From Pegea sp. RAD2-039 (Eukaryota > Chordata > Thaliacea > Salpida > Salpidae): a stretch of 64,000 nt of DNA. Below, piece by piece: positions 48,201-62,002 of the stretch (position 1 is the first letter of the stretch; each line of letters opens with the position of its first letter). The position numbers and the translations under genes are program-made. Under the pieces are notes generated by a model. That model was not told the DNA's origin. It saw only the letters and a list, made by a program, of their open reading frames with translations, and did not search any database. The stretch spans positions 1-64,000 of the forward strand of contig JAQGEQ010000145.1 in the NCBI GenBank assembly GCA_034620365.1, read 5' to 3'.

Positions 48201-49009
48201 GACTGACGTCATCAATCGATTGTGGTGATGACGTCACGAGCACTGATTGTTGAGGTGAGCCGTAATTAGAAGGTGGTGAAGATTCAGGAGTGATAAATTG
48301 TGGTGATGACGTAATAAAAGGTTGTTGGGGAGTTTGAAGAACTTTTCCATAAACGATTGGTTGAAAGTTTTGCTGAACCACTTGCTGACTATTTGTCTGA
48401 TTCGAAGACATCAGTAACGCCTGTATGACGTCATCAAGTTTAGATGAGGTGTATGACGTGAAGATGATTTACCTGAAGGTTAGGAGAAGTTTGTGAGATT
48501 GTTTGATTACTGATGAATTGAAGTGGTTGTGATGAATTCTAAAATATTTGAATTTTATTCCTGAAATTAAGAAGATGAAAATTTACTTGTTGTTGTTGCT
48601 GAGAAGTCTGCTTCTGTTCCACTGATACTTCTTTTTTACAAACAAATGAGTTTAAATGATGATCAGATTGAACTTTAGTAGGCATTTGAAGAAGTTCGCG
48701 AATTGATTTGTTACCAACTGTATCAGCAACAGATGAATTCTCATTAGAAAGAACTTCGTGGTTAAAATCTTGAAACTGTATCCCTACAAAATAGATGAAG
48801 ATTAGATGAATAGTTGATGTTTTAAAATTACCATCAAATAATGATTGGCCTTCCATCATTTCATTAACAATATCATCTGATAAAATATCATCAGGAACTC
48901 TACTTGTGAAGTCTTCTAAGTCTTCCTCATCTTCATATTGATATTGGCCATCTGGATTCCAAAAAGCAAACCTTTCAGTATAAACACTCTGAATTTCATT
49001 TTCTTCCAT
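45249..49009 (-). CDS. SREBF: Sterol regulatory element-binding protein (SREBP)
   Basis: Fifteen exons run from 49,009-48,832 to 45,460-45,249, about 1,012 residues, in continuous phase. Order: acidic N-terminus (EDEEDLEDF), Gln-rich linker, bHLH-zipper with the SREBP-specific Tyr (NHNTIEKRYR, about 48,110-47,840), first membrane helix (CIFTLLVVVFNPINKFA), short lumenal loop, second helix (YLINIGVGLFVALHLLVW), then the long SCAP-binding regulatory domain (LGRPIPANHFDKICLLLWN, SSINLCEAAG, YFRKQLMQRALSALNKPT) to the end (LLKRVGDEVKKCL). Known: an ER membrane precursor; when sterols fall, SCAP carries it to the Golgi, two proteases release the bHLH part, and lipid genes are switched on. The start at 49,009 is the first ATG in frame. 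TGACGTCA is dense: two copies in introns 4, 8, 9 and 12, and six inside the exon 47,268-47,782. Confidence 0.96.
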
Positions 49010-50160
49010 TTTAGAAGTTAATACAAAATTCAAATCAACGAAAAACTTTTGATTAAAGAGTTTTGATAATATAATTAGCTCTTATGAAAAACATTATGAA
49101 AAAGTTTCAAGTAAAAATGTAAAAAAAAAAAGCAACATTCCAAAAGTAAGTATTAGTTACAAAAGAAACTGGCAAGTCACGTGATAACCAAATTATTTGA
49201 ATATTTTTATAACAAAACTAGAAAATAAGTGATAGATTTTAGCTTGTTAAAAAAGTAGTTGATCTAGTTGTTAAAGTTATTGAGTTAGATTTCAACTTTT
49301 AACGAAAAATAATTTTATTCTTAATATTTAAAAGTTTTATTCATTATTTATTGACTTCAGTTTATTTGTCGTTCAGAAATTTGATTATAAACTTTAATAT
49401 GAAAGTTTAAATAATTTTGTTATCTAGTATTGACACTTAAAATATATTTTTTCAATTTCTGTGAAAATTATTTATCAGTTTTATTATAAATAATAATTGA
49501 TTTACAATTAAAATAAAACATAAATGAGTTAATAATTTGTTATTATTTTTAATTCAAATTTTATGTAACTAAATATTAGTTAATCATACAAATTATTTGT
49601 AAGCATTTCAAGTTCAAGTCCTTCATAAGTTTTTTACTTCAAATATTAAATATAAACTTAATCATTAATCTAAAAATAAAATATAAAGCCAACTTATGAG
49701 ATAAAAATAATATTATTAAAACTTTTCTAATTTATTAAAAAGTAACAAAATAAAGATAAAAGTTAAAGATTGTAGTTAAAATAGAAGTAAACTTACAACT
49801 TAAGTATTTTATTTATATTAAAATTGAAAAATTTATTATTTGATAATCAACAAAGTAAACAATTAATTAATTAATAAAAATAATTCTAAAATCTAAAACT
49901 GAAAATAAAAATCTGAAAAATTTACGAAGCACATATAACGCCACTTTTTTCAGCCAATCACAAAACAGTAAAATGGTGTGATATACTACGTCAGAAATTG
50001 ATTAAAAACAAAACTAAAATGGCTTATTACAGCGCTAAAACAAGCTTCGAATCAAGTTAAATTCTAGGTTCTATTAACAAGTTTTATCATAAAAAAATAA
50101 TTTGTATTATATTAAATTAATTAATCAAATAATATAAAAAGTATTTGAACGCTATAACTA
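49010..50160. other. AT-rich region upstream of SREBP
   Basis: Very AT-rich with no TGACGTCA and no open frame of interest. The only notable sites are the E-box at 49,177 and a GC-richer spot near 49,930-49,990 containing CAGCCAATCAC, a CCAAT-box-like element. Confidence 0.45.
49177..49184. promoter_or_regulatory. E-box palindrome upstream of SREBP
   Basis: TCACGTGA lies 168 bp upstream of the SREBP start codon. SREBP itself binds such E-boxes as well as SREs, so autoregulation is conceivable. This is inference from one site. Confidence 0.3.
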
Positions 50161-50164
50161 CTGT

Positions 50165-50570
50165 GCATTACTTACATTCGTCCGAAATTGAACACTTTCG
50201 TATAGAGTCTTCACCTTGAAAAATACATACGTAAGCTTGAATCCGTTCAAAAATCGTTTGCTTGAAGAACTTTCTCTAACTGTAGTGAGCCCTTTTCATT
50301 ATATAAAGACCGTCTTTATAAGTTTAAAATTAAATCCTTGCAATATCGACACCTTTTTATGACCTTGTACTGCTGTTTAAAATTAGTAATGATATTTGCC
50401 ATCGAAACTTCAAAAAATACTAATATAGACAACCCATCATCAAAGTTTAAGGTTTAGTATCATGCTGAACAGTATGTAGAAGTGGGCAGATGCAAGCAAA
50501 TATATTTACTTCAAACCGTTTTCTATAACAAATTGTGTAGAGAATTCTACAAATATTCTTTATTAACCTT
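50165..50570 (+). mobile_element. Degenerate LINE reverse-transcriptase C-terminal fragment
   Basis: The plus strand encodes LESVQKSF, then YKDRLYKFKIKSLQYRH and FMTLYCCLKL. This matches the spacing of the [11 protein letters not shown] ... YDSYKHRL ... LEIQRIKYNLI region in the LINE copies at 2.3 and 20.0 kb. It is much more diverged than those copies and looks older or from a related family. The exact ends are not visible. Confidence 0.5.
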
Positions 50571-50936
50571 TTACTTTACATATAATAGTATATAATATTA
50601 GTAAGTACATTATTAGATCTAGTTGAATTAAAACAAGCTAAAAAGTTAAAAAAGGTAAATATAAATACTCAAAGAGTTCTGGTCGATTTTAAACTGTCCC
50701 ATGACACCAGAAATCGAATAGTTCACCTCCAACTTATAATCGAAGTTGATGAATGCTGATCATATAATTTTGAATCGAGATATAGCCATAAGGACGCAGC
50801 CGTTAATTAGATACGTTTAAGGTACGTTTAAACCTAAGAACTCTCTACCTTTGTTGGCAGTCTTTCCTTGCCAGAAAAAGGTCTTTTTCTCTTACAGAGC
50901 TTAGGCGGGCAAGGCGTGTCTTTTGAAGGGCGGCAG

Positions 50937-51580
50937 CTTTTAGACAAGCAAGCTCGTTGTTCATGATGGCATTTTTCTGAAGCCACGAATGTTACTGATG
51001 TCGTCATCACTACCGGTGGTCATAGTACAGACCTTCTAACTTCCCAGTTTAAGATTTAGATCTAAATAAGATTCACGTAAAAACATCACTTAGCCGAAAC
51101 AAAGTAGTCGATGTATATATTTAATATCTAGTTGGTCATAAGAAATTGATTGCAAACAAATCGTTTGTGTCAACAAAATATTTATCCATATTTTAGATGA
51201 AGACTGCTTTTACTGATAAATTTACTGATATTTTATTAATAGTTTTATTTATCAATTATTTTTGTATTATAAATACGGTTTATGACAAATAATCTTTTAT
51301 TGCTAAAAGAAAAGCAATTATAGTTAGGTCAGCTTAAAGATTGTTGACTTATGACAGATTGTTATTTTATAAATAATTTTTAACAATTTTAATATTATGT
51401 AGTATGTATAAATAGTTTGCATTTAAATAATAATAATATTGGCTTGACTCGGTCGAGGTATCAACTTTTAGACAAGCAAGCTCGTTGTTAATGATGGTAT
51501 TTTTCTGACGTCACGAATGTTACTGATGTCGTCATCACAACCGGTGATCATACTGCAAACCTTCTAACTTTCCAGTTTAA
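50937..51580. repeat. Pair of about 115-bp direct repeats
   Basis: 50,937-51,051 and 51,465-51,580 share about 90 percent of bases (start CTTTTAGACAAGCAAGCTCG, end CTTCTAACTT with CCAGTTTA). They lie 529 bp apart around AT-rich DNA. Copy 2 holds TGACGTCA (51,506-51,513) where copy 1 has TGAAGCCA. Confidence 0.85.
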
Positions 51581-51639
51581 CAGCAGAAATCTGATGTTTC
51601 TAATTTATTTCAATTTACAGTTTGATGGTGACATTAGAA

Positions 51640-52130
51640 TAATCCCCAAGCACCCAATGAAGAAGATACATTGTGGCGGAACAACACTATTGGCCGGGGG
51701 GCTCCAGCTTAAAGCAGTTGGGGCCTATTCAATGGGTTTAATACATCTCTCTTACCGACGGCAGTTACCCCTGGCACCTGTCTTCAGACCAGATTAGGTT
51801 TATAATCTGCAACTTTCTGAGTTGATCCGACGCTAAACAGCGAAACTGGAGCACAAAGTAGAAATTACGGAGATCCAGTTGCTGCTCATGAAACAGGATC
51901 CAGTGTCACAGCGAAACAGAAGAACTTGAAGTACCTTTAAAGTAGCCAAGAAATATTTCCCTCTGCCAGAAAATAATTGTTTTAGCCACCCAAGCGCAAA
52001 TATGTCTCTGGAGCGATTCTTTGGTGAAAAAGATCCAGTTTTCCAAACTCAGGAATTTTATGAGTCCAATCAGACTTTCTATGTCTTTCCAAAATAATGT
52101 CTTTTCCCCAAGCGCAAAATATGTCTAATA
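51640..52130. mobile_element. SINE-like dispersed repeat, family uncertain
   Basis: This GC-richer patch in an AT-rich desert contains GAGATCCAGTTGCTGCTCA and AACAGAAG, shared with 24,958-25,035, and CGCTAAACAGCGAA, shared with 63,185-63,200 in an intron of the uL30m gene. A CCCAAGCGCAAATATGTCT phrase occurs twice within it (about 51,988 and 52,097). There is no coding capacity. Confidence 0.5.
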
Positions 52131-55031
<2,901 letters not shown>

Positions 55032-57173
55032 AATCTTCATCTTCTTCTTCAACTCTACCTCCTGACTTGGTGATGACGTCATCAGATCCTCACGATGATC
55101 TTGCCGTATTTTCACCACTAGTGGGCTCTCTATCGACAATCCAATTTCAAAGCACCTAAAAGAAACCACGTGATGTCATTGTGTGTGACGTCATCATTCC
55201 AGATAAAACGCTGCTTCCAGTTCAATCCAAAAAATTGCGATTTTGTGATCATCCATGATTCGTGTGACGTCATCGTTGCGAATTAATTTGCATATTTTGT
55301 GGAAATTGATTTTGTGTTTGACAATTGTAGAATCGCTTCTTGCATGAAATGAGATTCTTCCGAAAAACAATCCACTTATTACGTCATCGCGAGTCGTTGT
55401 TGACGTCATCGATGTAATATTTGTATATGACGCGACGCATCAAAAGTGTAGTAATTTGCATAATCGCAATAAAAGCAAACAACTTCTAAATTAATTTCAA
55501 ATTTGAAGATTTTATTTCGTTTGAGTCTCTAAAGTATTTGAGGTCCTGGACATATTTTCAAATGGTTCCGGGTCAGGTTCCTGGTCAGGTTTTATGTAGA
55601 TTGAGTGTAATAGAAAAGAATGGCAATTTGGAGAAACCTCACATGGTTTCCATCTCATCGATATCTCCTAAACCTTTTCTAGCTTTTCTTCGAAGATAAA
55701 ATTAGTTTAGATATTATTTATAATAAAATAAGATTAATTGAAAATTGTGGAAATAAAAAAAAGTATTAAATTTCATTCCATATAATTTGATTATTTTTAA
55801 AATAAAAGATAAACTTGTTTAAAAAAATTTACATAATTTAATAATTATGGAATGGAATTACATAAATAATAAAACTTAAATCAGAATAATCGCTTAAATT
55901 TGAATAAAAAATATTTTGGAAAAGAATTTTATTAAAGATTTTCAGTTCTACAGAAAATTGAGCAAAAAGTCACAAAATGGCTTTTTGCTGAAAATCTTGA
56001 AGTTTACAACTAGATTTCAAAAAATCGACATTAAATGGCTTAATATCAATTTAACTCTAAAACTTAATTCTTAATAAAAAGACAAATATTGATTAGTTGA
56101 AAGAAGACAAGTTAGTTTTATTAATAGTATTTTAGTATATTTATTTTAACATTTTAAATATTTATATCGTGGCTATAAATATATTTAATGCTAAAAGTAA
56201 GTCTATTACATAATCATTTAATAGTTATAAGAAGACAAATTTATTTTATTGAAATTAATTTCAATTTTTTCTGTTATTTTAGCTTAAAATTGTTAAACTT
56301 CTGATAATATAAAAGTTTGACTTTAACATTAGCAACTTTACAAATTTTTTAAGTAGTATTGAAACATTTAAAAGATTTGGTTAAAAGGCTTTAGAATGAA
56401 AAGGTGTTTGATACTTTAGAAGAGAGTGTAATGTACAAATCAAATTTATAATAATAGTTCCTTCTAAAAGTTCACAATTACTATTAACCAAAAATAAACA
56501 TGACAAGTTGCTTCATTAATGTCTGGTTAAAAAGAAAAATACTTTTAATTTACGAAAAGAATAGTATTCAACAACTTCGAATGACTATTTTATAACAACA
56601 GAGAGTCATGTATAAATAGGTTTTGTTCGCAAATCAAACTTTTGTACATTTTACATTTTTTGTCAATATTTGTAGGCTTTCAACTCTTAATAAATATTCT
56701 TAAATATTTCCTTCTACTGTAAGATAGAAATTGATTATTTTTGTTATTTAAAAGAACATTGTTTTACAAAATTTAAATTCCAAATAACCTTTAATAAAAT
56801 TACTTTTTAATTTGAATCTTATTTTAATTTTTTTAAAGTTTCAAATTAAGCGAGAATCAAAAAGCAGTTAAAATTAGAAATATTTGGTTTATTAGGCAAC
56901 TGTATTTTCGATGATATGAAAAGCTATATTATGAGAAAATCTCTCAAAAAAATTAAATTATTTTTTATATTTTAGTTCCAAAACTGCCAAACACCATTTT
57001 TGTGGACAGTTTGAAAATTGCTGCTGTAATTCAGAAGATCAAAATCTCAAAATCAAAGTTGGTTAGAAAAATAAGGAATGAAAATTAAAGATGAAATCGA
57101 CGTAATGATTGTGACGTCAGATAAAGAAGCGATGATCTTATACTGGATATATACTGCATATATGAAATAATTT
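55032..57173. other. AT-rich intergenic region between convergent CDKL and cortactin genes
   Basis: The first 400 bases carry TGACGTCA copies (55,074; 55,186; 55,264; 55,401) and an AATAAA near 55,467. The rest is AT-rich with no gene or repeat recognised. One TGACGTCA sits near 57,111. Confidence 0.5.
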
Positions 57174-59465
57174 CTATTGGATGATCTCCACAAAGTTGGC
57201 CGGAAATAGACCTTTCTTTCCCCGGCAAATTCCACTCCACCACCCTTCATCAACTTGTTCAATTTCTGTGATAACATCATCTGGATCGAAAGTGATTTCA
57301 TCAGCATCACCTGATATAGATAAGAATTAGAAGAAGGTGAATAAAAATGAAATGTCAATTGACTTACTTGCTTGGTAATCGAACAAAGCTCTAGCACACA
57401 AGCCTTGATTGTTTGGTGTTTTGTTTGCTGCTTCATCTGTAAATACATTTTGATATTTGAAAACCAGTTGCCTACAAGATGTATCAAGTAACTCACCTTC
57501 GAAACAACTTTCATAAACATTCTCTTCTTCTGCTGGTTGTGATAATTCGTAAACTGGTTCTGTAACTGGTTTTTGTGGTTCTGGTTCATACACTGGTTCT
57601 GGTTCATACACTGGTTCTGGTTCATATACTGGTTCTGGTTCATAAGCTGGTTCTGGTTCATAAGCTGGTTCTGGTTCGTACGCTGGTTCTGGTTCATACG
57701 CTGGTTCATAAGCTGGCTCTGGTTCATAAGCTGGTTCTGGTTCGTACGCTGGTTCTGGTTCGTACGCTGGTTCTGGTTCGTACGCTGGTTCTGGTTCATA
57801 AGCTGGTTCTGGTTCATATACTGGTTCTGGTTCTTTTCTAGCCTATCAAAAGATGTTAAAGTTTAAAGTGTAATCATTTGGATACAACCTCCTCTTCTAT
57901 CTTCTTCTTTTGCAGGACTTCCTGCTTCTTTTTATCAGCGTCATCTTTCGCTTTTCTTCTCGCTTTTTCATCTTCAGCCCTTTTTCTGTTTTCTTCTTCA
58001 TTTGCAAGAGCCAAGTTTTCAAACTTGTTCTTTAAGTTGCTGGTTCCTCCACCAACTTTAAATTTCAATTGTTAATCAACCAATCTCGAAACCAACTGAA
58101 AGATTAGTACCAGCTTTAGTTGGCTTGTAAGTGGTTGAAGCAGAAGTCATATCCTCAAACGTCGAAGCATTCTAACAAAATAACTTTTGTTAATTACGAC
58201 ATCAGACTATAAACCATCTCACTTTATCCATGCGATCTTTTTGAACACCAAACTGTCCTCCAAATCCTTGAGAATAGTCTGAAAAAGATAAAGTTTTGTT
58301 TCTGATATATATCAACAAATAGAACCTTTTTGAGATTGATGTAGATTAACTTTTGCTTTATAATCAAATCCAACTGCTCCTGCATCAACTCTGTCTTTTT
58401 GAACTCCGTATTTACCTCCAAAACCAGTTGAATAATCTACATTAAAAGATGACTCAAAAATGAAGATGTAGGGCTTTGACTAACCTTTCTGAGATTGATG
58501 TTGGGCCCGATCAGCTTTATATTCATAACCCAGAGCCGCCTGTGAACGTGTAGAGTTAAATAAAGTGAAAATAATTACTTTTTTACAATTAACTTTATCT
58601 TTTGTTTCCTCTACTCCAAATTTGCCACCAAAACCCTTCGAGGTGTCAGTCTGTGATTGATGTTTTGCAAGATTACTTTTATAATCATACCCAACAGCAG
58701 CCTATAAAAAACGCCAAAAAGTCAAACGCCAAAAACGTCAAACGCCAAAAAGTCTATAAATCTAAAATTACTTTGTCAACCCTGTCGGTTAAAACGCCAA
58801 ATTTGCCACCAAAACCCTTCGAGGTGTCAGTCTGTGATTGATGTTTTGCAAGATTACTTTTATAATCATACCCAACAGCAGCCTATAAAAAACGCCAAAA
58901 AGTCAAACGCCAAAAAAGTCAAACGCCAAAAAAGTCTATAAATATAGAATTACTTTGTCAACCCTGTCGGTTAAAACGCCAAATTTACCACCAAAGCCCT
59001 TCGAGGTATCAGTTTGTGATTGATGTTTTGAAAGATCTGCTTTATAGGAAGCATCAACAGCAGTCTTATCCATCCGATCTTTTTCCACTCCAAACTTCCC
59101 GCCATATCTGACGTCACAACACATGACGTCATACATTATTCACCTATATAAGTGATATCACCCATAAGATGCTTTTGGTCCATCATTCTGTTGTTTGTTC
59201 TTAAAAGCCACGTCATCAGCGCTGACGTCATTACGAAGCTTTTGGACACTAAAGTGCCCTACACGTCCAGAACCTTCAACAGTTTTTGAGCCCCATCTTT
59301 GTTCCTTTTCAGTTACATCATTCTGTGATCCTCAAAATTGTAATCAACGTCAATTGTGATTCATCTAACCTCAAAATCAGCATCTGTTTCCCAATCATCA
59401 AGGTCATCATCTAAATTTGGTTTGGTCATGTCCCCCAAACCATGTCCAGCAGAAGCTCTCCACAT
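57174..59465 (-). CDS. CTTN: Cortactin (actin-binding Src substrate)
   Basis: Thirteen exons: 59,465-59,370; 59,322-59,162; 59,107-58,954; 58,882-58,772; 58,701-58,594; 58,539-58,485; 58,436-58,326; 58,278-58,223; 58,171-58,111; 58,055-57,889; 57,842-57,497; 57,436-57,368; 57,310-57,174, giving 543 residues. Order: acidic Arp2/3-binding N-terminus (DDWETD), [15 protein letters not shown], five and a half 37-residue cortactin repeats (GFGGKFGV), NASTFED, a charged helix, a YEPEP repeat in place of the Pro-rich region, then an SH3 domain ([21 protein letters not shown]). Known: it binds F-actin and activates Arp2/3 at the cell cortex; Src phosphorylates Tyr residues before the SH3. The exon pair 58,882-58,772 and 58,701-58,594 is a recent duplicate. 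Few TGACGTCA copies. Confidence 0.97.
57586..57834. repeat. 18-bp coding repeat (YEPEPA/V) in cortactin
   Basis: On the minus strand a unit of 18 bp encodes YEPEPA or YEPEPV. Fourteen tyrosines are set at six-residue spacing, with one shortened unit (YEPA). The unit varies only at the A/V and synonymous positions. The antisense and shifted frames stay open and produce long spurious frames. Confidence 0.97.
58614..58940. repeat. 181-bp exon-intron duplication in cortactin, with a 15-bp intron repeat
   Basis: 58,620-58,735 matches 58,801-58,916 almost perfectly at an offset of 181 bp, covering a cortactin-repeat exon and part of the adjoining intron. Both introns are built from short units of AAACGCCAAAAAGTC type repeated three or four times. 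Confidence 0.93.
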
Positions 59466-60435
59466 TTTAATTTGAATTTTTTAAAATCTTACAAATAAAG
59501 AGTTTTTAGAAGTTTAATTTGTATCAGAAGAAATATAATTTATCAAATAATTTAAAAAGATTGACCAGAAAATAATATTTGTACAAAAATAGTTTTTATT
59601 ACAAATCAGGAAAATAAACTATAAAAGGAACTCAGTAAAAATCAAAAAGTTTATTTTTTATAAAAATCTAAATATAATACAAGATTATCAAAAGAATATA
59701 TTCTTATAAATTAATAACATTTATTATAAACAAATAAAAATTAAAATAGAGTAAAGTCAAACATTTAAATCATGATAAAAAAATTCACATTTAAAATTTT
59801 ATAATTCTAATAAAAATTTAAGAGAAATAATTTCATAATAACAACATTTTATGATTAAACTATTGCCCAAGTTTGGAAGAAAAACACAATTTCTGTAAGT
59901 TTGTTGAAAGGATTGGTTCAGGAAATACTATTTTGGCGTTTAACAAATTGAAACCGAAAGTAATACTGGAACTTATTTTAACAACCTTTCAATTATTTAA
60001 ATTATTATTTTTTACATTTTAAAACTAAGAGATTTAAAATATTAAAAATATTTGATGTTAGGAAGAATTTGATGTCAAATTTCAATTACTGTTTTGATGT
60101 ATAAGCTAATTCAAATTATTTTAAAATTTTAAGAAATGTGTAATGAAATAGACTCATAAGTTTAAAAGTCAGCTAATTTATAAGAATCTTCAATTATTTA
60201 AGTTTTAAAAAGTTTTGAAAATTATATCTTTTGCAATTGATTAGTATTATCTTATATCAATCTCGAGGTAAGAGCTTTTCAACGTACTACTTGAAATAGT
60301 TGAGCTGCTAATACATTTGTGTAAACAATACAATCATTCAATCATGGTAAAACAAACTTTAATCAATTAAATGAAAACTCTTTGATAATCCATTTCATTA
60401 TGAATAGAAAATCAAAGAAATAAATAAGTAAAATT
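59466..60435. other. AT-rich region upstream of cortactin
   Basis: Very AT-rich, no TGACGTCA, no open frame of interest. On the minus strand a TTATTTGTAAG lies about 20 nt before the cortactin ATG and could be an acceptor. Confidence 0.5.
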
Positions 60436-60625
60436 TATTTATTTATTTATATAAATGCGAAGGAGGGTGCCTAAAGAGAGCACATCTCAATAACACACAT
60501 TCTCACGAGTTTTTTATGGTTTTTCTCAGGAGTTTTATATGTCTCCACCTGGGGTCGAACCCGGTACTTCCTAACTAGAAGGTAGGTGTAGTAACCGCTT
60601 CGCCACTAAGCAGGACAAGCAGGAA
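60436..60625 (-). mobile_element. tRNA-derived SINE carrying the LINE 3' tail
   Basis: On the minus strand the element begins with a tRNA-like head. An A-box TGGCGAAGCGG (60,605-60,595) and a perfect B-box GGTTCGACCCC (60,561-60,551) lie at tRNA-like spacing. The rest is the inverse of the LINE 3' end seen at 2.82-2.88 kb (GTGCTCTCTTTAGGCACCC) followed by TAAA-type repeats. Known: many SINEs borrow the 3' end of a partner LINE for reverse transcription. Both Pol III boxes look intact, so this may be a young copy. Confidence 0.85.
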
Positions 60626-62002
60626 AATTGTTGATACTTGATTTAAATATATTCAAAAATATGATTGTAGTGTCTTTTAGTTGACCAAATTACCAAGAAA
60701 TTTGTATATTTCTCTACTATCATACTGTAAATATTAAAATACTAATTAAAAAACTTCTCCTTTCGAAAATATTTATTACTGTTAACTTTCATAAAGACTA
60801 TTAACAATTTACATCATAATTTAAGAATCTTATTTAACTTTTGTTAATACTTTCTTTAAGTTTGAAGAATCAGTTTATTATTTTGATTATTCAAATTTTT
60901 GACATAGCTACTAAAATTACTCAAAAAAAGCTATTTAGTAAAACATTTTTATAAATATTTTTTTTCAAATATCCCCCAAAAATGTTACTATGTAACGCTA
61001 TAAGAAAAAGCGAAATAAAGAACTGTTATGATAGTTTAAAATTTGAGTAAAATTAAGTAATCTTTTGAAAATTTCTGACTAATTTGAATGAAATAATATT
61101 TTATTTTAATTCTAATCAAAAACTATTCAGATTCAAATATCTTACTGGTGGACATTAAATATATATATACATTCACAATATTATAAAAAATTTATATTAT
61201 GAAACTGTAATAAATAAGTTTCTTTTTGTTAATTTAGGGCTACTGTCATAAAAAATTCTATTAGTAAAGAAAATATTCAGTCATTCTAGCCAATTTAAGT
61301 AAAAGCCAATTTTTCTTGTCTTTAACATTTTAATATGTTTTAACTCTAAAACAACAATTTTCAAATTTGCTTTGTATAATTAGAAGAAGTTATCGCTTTA
61401 ATATATATTCTTAGTTCTAATATATTATTCGTATAATTAAAAACTTTTTCAGATGGAGAACTAATGTAACATCAAATAATATATCTGTAAACGACATGTA
61501 CTAATTAAGTAAAAACTCCAGTTAAATTATTGATACTAAAAAGCTTTGTTTAATTGTTTCAATAAAAATGTTTTCAAACTTCCTATATGTAACAAATATT
61601 TTAGAACTTTTAACTTCTTTTTTAATATTTATAATTCATAGATTTTGATTTATGCTGAAAATTATTTAAAATGTTGTTTTTAAAAAGTATTTTAAGATTT
61701 GTGAAGCTGATTAAAAGATGAAGGTCATATTCAATTAATAAATTTCTTTACAGCAAACATTAAGTTTCTTCTTCAAGTTACTTTGTGTTGAAATCTTTTA
61801 TTTAAGTTTTATTCAATTTTACTCAAGTAGTTTAAATACTAACTAAAAATATTTGAAGAATTATTATATTAATAATGAATAAATTCCATTTTATTGTATT
61901 TTATTGAACTTGTATAAATCTATTTTCTATTAAAACTATTTTCTTGATGAAATTTTAACAAAATTAATTTTTGTTTTAGGTCTTTTTTAGGTTTAGTTGA
62001 AA
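60626..62002. other. AT-rich intergenic region
   Basis: No gene, repeat or TGACGTCA recognised. It ends with a pyrimidine tract and AG at 61,990, 12 nt before the uL30m start codon. Confidence 0.5.

Noticed and set aside
50937-51580. Terminal repeats of a complete mobile element
   Set aside because: The 115-bp direct repeats enclose only AT-rich DNA without coding capacity, and no target-site duplication is visible; recorded simply as a repeat pair.
57053-57817. 254-codon minus-strand frame rich in MNQNQ
   Set aside because: It is the shifted frame of the 18-bp YEPEP repeat of cortactin and its exon-intron surroundings; the cortactin frame is supported by the SH3 and the splice phases.
57573-57866. 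Plus-strand frames of repeated WFWFIH and LVLVHT
   Set aside because: Antisense shadows of the same coding minisatellite; low complexity and no family.
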